Assembly (NCBI RefSeq): GCF_946482535.1
Contig: NZ_CAMLRU010000102.1
Coordinates: 1 to 9,671, forward strand
Direction: 5' to 3'
Length of the DNA: 9,671 nt
Origin: an uncultured Flavobacterium sp.
Lineage (GTDB): Bacteria; Bacteroidota; Bacteroidia; Flavobacteriales; Flavobacteriaceae
Shown: piece by piece, positions 6,759 through 9,671 of the stretch
Numbering within the stretch: position 1 is the first letter of the stretch
How the letters are laid out: every line of letters begins with the position of its first letter
The notes under the pieces: generated by a model
Database searches by the model: none
What the model was told of the DNA's origin: nothing
What the model saw: the letters and a program-made list of their open reading frames with translations, nothing else
Position numbers and translations under genes: made by a program

Positions 6759-7893
6759 TTTTTATAGCTTCTTGTATTTTTTCTTCGGTAACGCAAAGCG
6801 AAAATCTAATGTAACCTTCTCCGTTGCTCCCGAAAATGATACCGGGTGTAATGAAAATATGCTTTTCGATTAAAACTTTATCAATAAAAGTTTCGGCTGA
6901 AATGCCCTCGGGTAATTTGGCCCAAACAAACAAACCGACACTGTTTTTATCAAACGTACAATTCAGTTTTTCGGCTAGTTGGAACATTAAATTCCTGCGC
7001 TTGGTATAAATTTCGTTTTGCTTACCAAACCAATCTTTACCCAACTTCAAAGCTTCAATCGCACCTTTCTGAATCCCGTAAAACATACCGCTGTCCATAT
7101 TGCTTTTGACTTTCAAAACCGCATCGATTAAATTAGCGTTGCCTAAAACCATTCCGACACGCCAACCGGCCATATTGTAAGTTTTTGACAGAGAATTCAA
7201 TTCTAAAGCTATTGCTTTCGCACCATCGATTTGCAAAATAGAAATCGGATGGTCATTCAACACAAAGCTGTACGGATTGTCATTCACAATCAGAATTTGG
7301 TGTTTTTTACCAAAGGCGATTAGCTTTTCAAACAATGCTGCCGTGCCATTTGCACCGGTTGGCATGTGCGGATAGGAAACCCACATTAGCTTGACTTTAG
7401 ACAAATCCATTTGCTCCAATTTGTCGAAATCGGGTTGCCAATTGTTGTCTGCCACCAAATCATAATACACGGCTTTAGCTTGGACCAATTCGGTTACCGA
7501 AGCATAAGTCGGATAGCCCGGATTGGGAATCAATACTTCATCGCCTTCGTTTAAAAAGGCTAATGAAATGTGCATAATACCTTCTTTGGAACCCATCAGC
7601 GGTAAAATTTCGGTATTAAAATCCAAGGCAACCCCAAACTGATTCGCATAAAAATCGGCCATGCCTTTTCGCAATTCGGGCAAACCTTGATAGCTTTGAT
7701 ATTCGTGGGCTTTGTCATCATACATGGCTTGGCTCATCGCGTCAATTACGGTTTTATCCGGAGCCAAATCAGGACTGCCGATGCCCATATTGATGACGGG
7801 GTTTCCTTCGGCTATGAGTTGGCGCACTTCCCGCAGTTTTCTGGAGAAGTAGTATTCTTGAACGGTGTTTAATCGGTTGGCGGTTGTAATCAT
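6745..7893 (-). CDS. PLP-dependent class I/II aminotransferase, probably for aromatic amino acids
   Basis: 382 aa, full length for a fold-type I aminotransferase. Schiff-base Lys237 lies in SLSKTYNMAGWRVG; Asp205 and Tyr208 (NDNPYS) match the residues that hold the pyridine ring and its O3'; Arg363 in YIRFS matches the carboxylate-binding Arg. The usual NPTG motif reads HMPTG (176-180), so Met177 replaces the cofactor-contacting Asn. Its place between pheA and DAHP synthase suggests transamination of phenylpyruvate to Phe (and perhaps the Tyr step), but motifs alone do not fix the substrate; aspartate or LL-diaminopimelate aminotransferase relatives look similar. The ATG overlaps the pheA stop as ATGA (7893-7890), implying translational coupling. 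The final residues Ile-Thr-Asn and the stop come from a 7-bp repeat array. Confidence 0.9.
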   Translation of the reverse strand: MITTANRLNTVQEYYFSRKLREVRQLIAEGNPVINMGIGSPDLAPDKTVIDAMSQAMYDDKAHEYQSYQGLPELRKGMADFYANQFGVALDFNTEILPLMGSKEGIMHISLAFLNEGDEVLIPNPGYPTYASVTELVQAKAVYYDLVADNNWQPDFDKLEQMDLSKVKLMWVSYPHMPTGANGTAALFEKLIAFGKKHQILIVNDNPYSFVLNDHPISILQIDGAKAIALELNSLSKTYNMAGWRVGMVLGNANLIDAVLKVKSNMDSGMFYGIQKGAIEALKLGKDWFGKQNEIYTKRRNLMFQLAEKLNCTFDKNSVGLFVWAKLPEGISAETFIDKVLIEKHIFITPGIIFGSNGEGYIRFSLCVTEEKIQEAIKRITN

Positions 7894-8717
7894 TGTTTTC
7901 CTTTTTTGTATTCTCCTAAAACTTTGAAATGTGTGGTCATTAGGGCTAAAATATTTTTGGCTTTTTCGTAATGCTTGTACTTCTCAAAAATGACATCGAC
8001 AAAAAACGAGTATTGAAACGGTTGTTCAATTATAGGCATCGATTGGATTTTGGTCAGGTTCAGTTTGCAGTTGTTCATCACGTTTAAAACGGTGGCCAAA
8101 CTTCCCGGTGTGTCATCTAATTCAAACTTTATCGAAGCCTTATTTATCTCTTCTTTGGGCCATTCTTTGTTGGTGGTTTTGACAATTACAAATCGGGTTT
8201 TGTTGCTTTGCACCGTGTGAATTCCGGCTGCCAATATTTCTAAATCGTATAATTCAGCGGCAATCGGAGCAGCAACAGCGCCAATTCCGGTGAGTTTTTG
8301 TTCTTGTATTCTTCTGGCGGTTTCGGCAGTATCGCCGCTTTCTACCAATTTGATGTGCGGATATTGGCTGAAGAAAACCGCACATTGCAACAAGGCAATC
8401 GGGTGCGAATGCACTTCTTTGATGTCTTCTATTTTTTGGCCTTTCAAGACCATCAAATTCATGTGAATGTCGAGATAATGCTCACCAATGATATGCAAGT
8501 TATTGCGGTCGATTAAAGCGTAATTGGGAATAATCGAACCGGCGATGGAATTCTCCAACGCCATCACACCTTTCTGTGCTTGGTTATTCACCAAACTTTT
8601 CACCAACACATCAAAAGACATGCATTCGTCTAAATCATTCGCCTTTTCAAAATATTCCTGCGCCACTTGGTGGTGAAACGATCCTTTGATGCCTTGTATT
8701 GCTATTTTTGTTTCCAT
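7890..8717 (-). CDS. pheA: Prephenate dehydratase with C-terminal ACT domain
   Basis: 275 aa from ATG 8717. It converts prephenate to phenylpyruvate, the committed step to Phe. Catalytic-domain motifs: QGIKGSFHHQVA (8-19), ALENSIAGSI (53-62), SHPIALLQC (104-112), GDTAETA (128-134) and the TRF motif (Thr174, Arg175, Phe176). An ACT domain spans about 196-270; its Phe-binding GALV and ESRP motifs read GSLA (205-208) and QSMP (225-228). There is no N-terminal chorismate mutase, which is fused to DAHP synthase downstream instead. A longer reading from TTG 8738 is open but begins inside the terminator hairpin and adds a non-conserved MGFFFDP, so ATG 8717 is preferred. There is no Shine-Dalgarno; only 6 nt separate the terminator T run from the start. 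First structural gene of the operon. Confidence 0.95.
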   Translation of the reverse strand: METKIAIQGIKGSFHHQVAQEYFEKANDLDECMSFDVLVKSLVNNQAQKGVMALENSIAGSIIPNYALIDRNNLHIIGEHYLDIHMNLMVLKGQKIEDIKEVHSHPIALLQCAVFFSQYPHIKLVESGDTAETARRIQEQKLTGIGAVAAPIAAELYDLEILAAGIHTVQSNKTRFVIVKTTNKEWPKEEINKASIKFELDDTPGSLATVLNVMNNCKLNLTKIQSMPIIEQPFQYSFFVDVIFEKYKHYEKAKNILALMTTHFKVLGEYKKGKQ

Positions 8718-8723
8718 AGGGTC

Positions 8724-8752
8724 AAAAAAAAATCCCAACTTTCGTTGGGATT
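8724..8752 (-). terminator. Attenuator terminator in the pheA leader
   Basis: On the minus strand AATCCCAAC (8752-8744), loop GAAA (8743-8740, a GNRA tetraloop), GTTGGGATT (8739-8731), then nine T (8732-8724, the first two also in the stem). The stem is 9 bp. On this strand only the 29-codon leader peptide lies between the hairpin and the divergent gldA gene, so it has no other transcript to end; on the plus strand no T run follows. That position makes it an attenuator of pheA rather than an end-of-operon terminator. Confidence 0.85.
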
Positions 8753-8840
8753 CATATTATTATTGTTTTAAAAATTTACTTTTTCACATAACACAATACC
8801 AATCCCTTTTTCTGTCCGAAGAAGAAATAAAAGAAATAGG
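8747..8840 (-). promoter_or_regulatory. Alternative RNA pairings of the pheA attenuator (antiterminator and 1:2 hairpin)
   Basis: Antiterminator: leader GGGATT (8806-8801) is perfectly complementary to AATCCC (8752-8747), the 5' arm of the terminator. It is supported by TATTGT (8798-8793) pairing with ACAATA (8766-8761): 12 bp in two 6-bp helices around a 2/8 internal loop. Competing hairpin: CCTATTTCT in the Tyr/Phe codons (8840-8832) pairs with AGAAAAAGG (8813-8805) in 8 of 9 positions and takes up two of the G residues the antiterminator needs. A ribosome stalled at Phe codons would block the second and favour the first. Pairing was done by eye; no energies were calculated. Confidence 0.6.
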
Positions 8841-8865
8841 TAAAAAAGGTGTTAAATTGTCTCAT
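8776..8865 (-). CDS. Phe/Tyr-rich leader peptide of the pheA operon (29 aa)
   Basis: ATG at 8865, 29 codons, TAA at 8778-8776. Residues 4-16 read FNTFFTYFFYFFF: eight Phe (four TTT, four TTC) and two Tyr in 13 codons; the remainder is basic and hydrophobic and ends in Val-Lys-Lys. The stop is 23 nt before the terminator hairpin and 58 nt before the pheA ATG. The arrangement corresponds to the enterobacterial pheL leader: scarcity of charged tRNA-Phe would stall the ribosome on the Phe run, allow the antiterminator to form and permit transcription of pheA, the aminotransferase and DAHP synthase-chorismate mutase. The peptide itself probably has no function after synthesis. It could be a chance reading of a pyrimidine-rich strand, but start, length, stop position and RNA pairings all agree. 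No Shine-Dalgarno is present, as for other genes here. Confidence 0.8.
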   Translation of the reverse strand: MRQFNTFFTYFFYFFFGQKKGLVLCYVKK

Positions 8866-8883
8866 TGCTGATTTTGTATTTGG

Positions 8884-8891
8884 CTAATGTA
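8884..8891 (-). promoter_or_regulatory. Candidate -7 element for the pheA leader transcript
   Basis: TACATTAG on the minus strand matches TAnnTTTG at all but one fixed position and ends 18 nt before the leader peptide ATG, the same spacing as other candidate promoters in the window. The nearest upstream TTG is 24 bp away, longer than the usual 19-21, so this is tentative. Confidence 0.35.
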
Positions 8892-8915
8892 AAAAATTAA
8901 AGTGTAGGTTTTACA
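8888..8915. repeat. Inverted repeat TGTAAAA-N14-TTTTACA in the pheA/gldA divergent region
   Basis: TGTAAAA at 8888-8894 and its exact reverse complement TTTTACA at 8909-8915 are 14 nt apart. An overlapping smaller inverted repeat GTGTA-N5-TACAC lies at 8902-8916. The left arm overlaps the candidate -7 element of the pheA leader, so it could be an operator; AT-richness makes chance plausible. The rest of 8866-9020 holds the two divergent promoters and no other gene I can support. Confidence 0.4.
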
Positions 8916-8995
8916 CAACTTGGCAAAAAAAATTGCGCTAACGTTTTCGTCACATCATAAAACGGTGATTTCTTCGTTATGCTTTTATTAATTAT

Positions 8996-9003
8996 TACAT
9001 TTG
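8996..9003 (+). promoter_or_regulatory. Candidate -7 promoter element for gldA
   Basis: TACATTTG on the plus strand is an exact TAnnTTTG match ending 17 nt before the gldA ATG at 9021. No TTG is present 19-21 bp upstream; TTCG at 8973-8976 is the nearest to it. Confidence 0.55.
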
Positions 9004-9020
9004 CGTCAAATAGTTTGTTT

Positions 9021-9671
9021 ATGTCGATAGAAGTTCAAAATATTTCCAAAAGTTACGGTGCACAAAAAGCATTAGACAATGTTTCGTTTTTGATAAAAAA
9101 AGGAGAAATCGTAGGTTTCTTAGGTCCGAATGGTGCCGGAAAATCTACTTTAATGAAAATTTTGACGACTTATATCAACGCCGATGAAGGTTCGGCTGCC
9201 GTGAACGGCAATGATGTAAACAATGCCCAAATCTTGGTGCAAAAATCAGTAGGTTATTTACCCGAACACAATCCGTTGTATTTGGATTTGTATGTTCGCG
9301 AATATTTGGCTTTTAATGCTGATGTGTATAAAGTCGCCAAATCTCGCATCGAAGAAGTAATCGAATTGACCGGTTTAACGCCCGAAAGTCATAAAAAAAT
9401 CGGGCAATTGTCTAAAGGTTTTCGCCAGCGTGTAGGTTTGGCTACAGCACTTTTACACAATCCGGATGTGTTGATTTTAGACGAGCCTACAACAGGTTTA
9501 GATCCGAACCAATTGGTGGAAATCAGAAATGTGATTAAGAATGTCGGCAAAGACAAAACCGTTTTTTTATCCACGCACATCATGCAAGAAGTGGAAGCCA
9601 TTTGCGACCGCGTCATCATCATTGACCATGGCAAAATAGTGACGGATAAAAAATTGGACAAACTGGTTTCT
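9021..9671 (+). CDS. gldA: Gliding-motility ABC transporter ATPase GldA (cut by the right edge)
   Basis: 217 codons are present, open to the window end; the family is about 300 aa, so the last quarter or so is missing. In flavobacteria GldA is the cytoplasmic ATPase that works with GldF and GldG in an ABC complex needed for gliding in F. johnsoniae. Motifs: Walker A GPNGAGKST (35-43), Q-loop region GYLPEHNPLY with Glu82 in place of Gln, signature LSKGF (130-134) followed by RQRVGLA, Walker B VLILDEP (150-156), D-loop GLD (159-161) and the switch His186 in STH. The start MSIEVQNISKSYG and the stretch LYVREYLAFNADVYK are as I remember GldA. It is divergent from the pheA operon with a 155-bp gap after the leader peptide. 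A generic ABC-2 exporter ATPase is the alternative. Confidence 0.88.
   Translation, partial: MSIEVQNISKSYGAQKALDNVSFLIKKGEIVGFLGPNGAGKSTLMKILTTYINADEGSAAVNGNDVNNAQILVQKSVGYLPEHNPLYLDLYVREYLAFNADVYKVAKSRIEEVIELTGLTPESHKKIGQLSKGFRQRVGLATALLHNPDVLILDEPTTGLDPNQLVEIRNVIKNVGKDKTVFLSTHIMQEVEAICDRVIIIDHGKIVTDKKLDKLVS

Noticed and set aside
7890..8738. Longer PheA starting at TTG 8738
   Set aside because: The extra MGFFFDP comes from the terminator arm and T run, and the family N-terminus matches METKIAIQG from ATG 8717.
8702..8755. 17-codon minus-strand reading frame starting ATG 8755 through the terminator hairpin into pheA, with Trp and Phe codons
   Set aside because: It is encoded by the hairpin itself and its T run, so its composition follows from the terminator; the upstream Phe-rich frame explains the region better.
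8724..8865. T-box or metabolite riboswitch as the explanation of the pheA leader
   Set aside because: I see no T-box AGGGUGG-like bulge or specifier stem, and the Phe/Tyr codon run with stop-terminator spacing is explained by ribosome-mediated attenuation.
8686..8871. 61-codon plus-strand reading frame opposite the pheA leader
   Set aside because: It lies antisense to the leader peptide and crosses the terminator, has no recognisable protein features and no promoter; its openness is explained by the leader on the other strand.
8942..8964. CGTTTT-N11-AAAACG inverted repeat as an operator in the divergent region
   Set aside because: Short 6-bp arms in AT-rich DNA, not placed over either candidate promoter; likely chance.
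9389..9661. 90-codon minus-strand reading frame within gldA
   Set aside because: It is antisense to the conserved signature and Walker B part of gldA and is only a shadow of it.

Overview
The window looks like chromosomal DNA of a flavobacterium (Bacteroidota, Flavobacteriaceae, probably Flavobacterium or a close relative). It is AT-rich and its genes lack Shine-Dalgarno sequences. Several starts are preceded, at roughly 12-20 nt, by the Bacteroidota -7 promoter element TAnnTTTG. The right-hand gene is recognisably gldA, the gliding-motility ABC ATPase of this family. All genes except gldA lie on the minus strand.

Layout, right to left along minus-strand transcription. (1) 8866-9020 is a divergent promoter region between gldA (plus strand, cut by the window end) and an aromatic amino acid operon. 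(2) The operon opens with an unannotated 29-codon leader peptide (8865-8776) in which 10 of residues 4-16 are Phe or Tyr. An intrinsic terminator follows directly (8752-8724), then pheA (prephenate dehydratase with ACT domain), a PLP aminotransferase overlapping pheA by ATGA, and a DAHP synthase-chorismate mutase fusion. A terminator at 5588-5558 closes the operon. (3) Next is a lone 551-aa exported protein of unknown function with its own terminator. (4) An rsgA-dtd pair follows (30S maturation GTPase and D-aminoacyl-tRNA deacylase). (5) Last are two tandem genes for exported DUF3857/transglutaminase-like proteins, the second cut by the left window edge.

The most interesting element is the start of the pheA operon. 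Leader peptide, competing RNA pairings and a terminator only 6 nt ahead of the pheA start codon have the geometry of ribosome-mediated transcription attenuation that senses Phe (and perhaps Tyr). The operon would control the first shikimate step and chorismate mutase (fusion), prephenate dehydratase (PheA) and the final transamination, so one Phe-responsive switch could set the whole branch. No tyrA is present. At the aminotransferase/DAHP synthase junction, where I recall related bacteria carrying tyrA, there is instead a short array of a 7-bp repeat that also supplies the last codons of the aminotransferase.

The rest is ordinary housekeeping or lineage-typical content. Function calls rest on motifs read by eye; no database search was possible.
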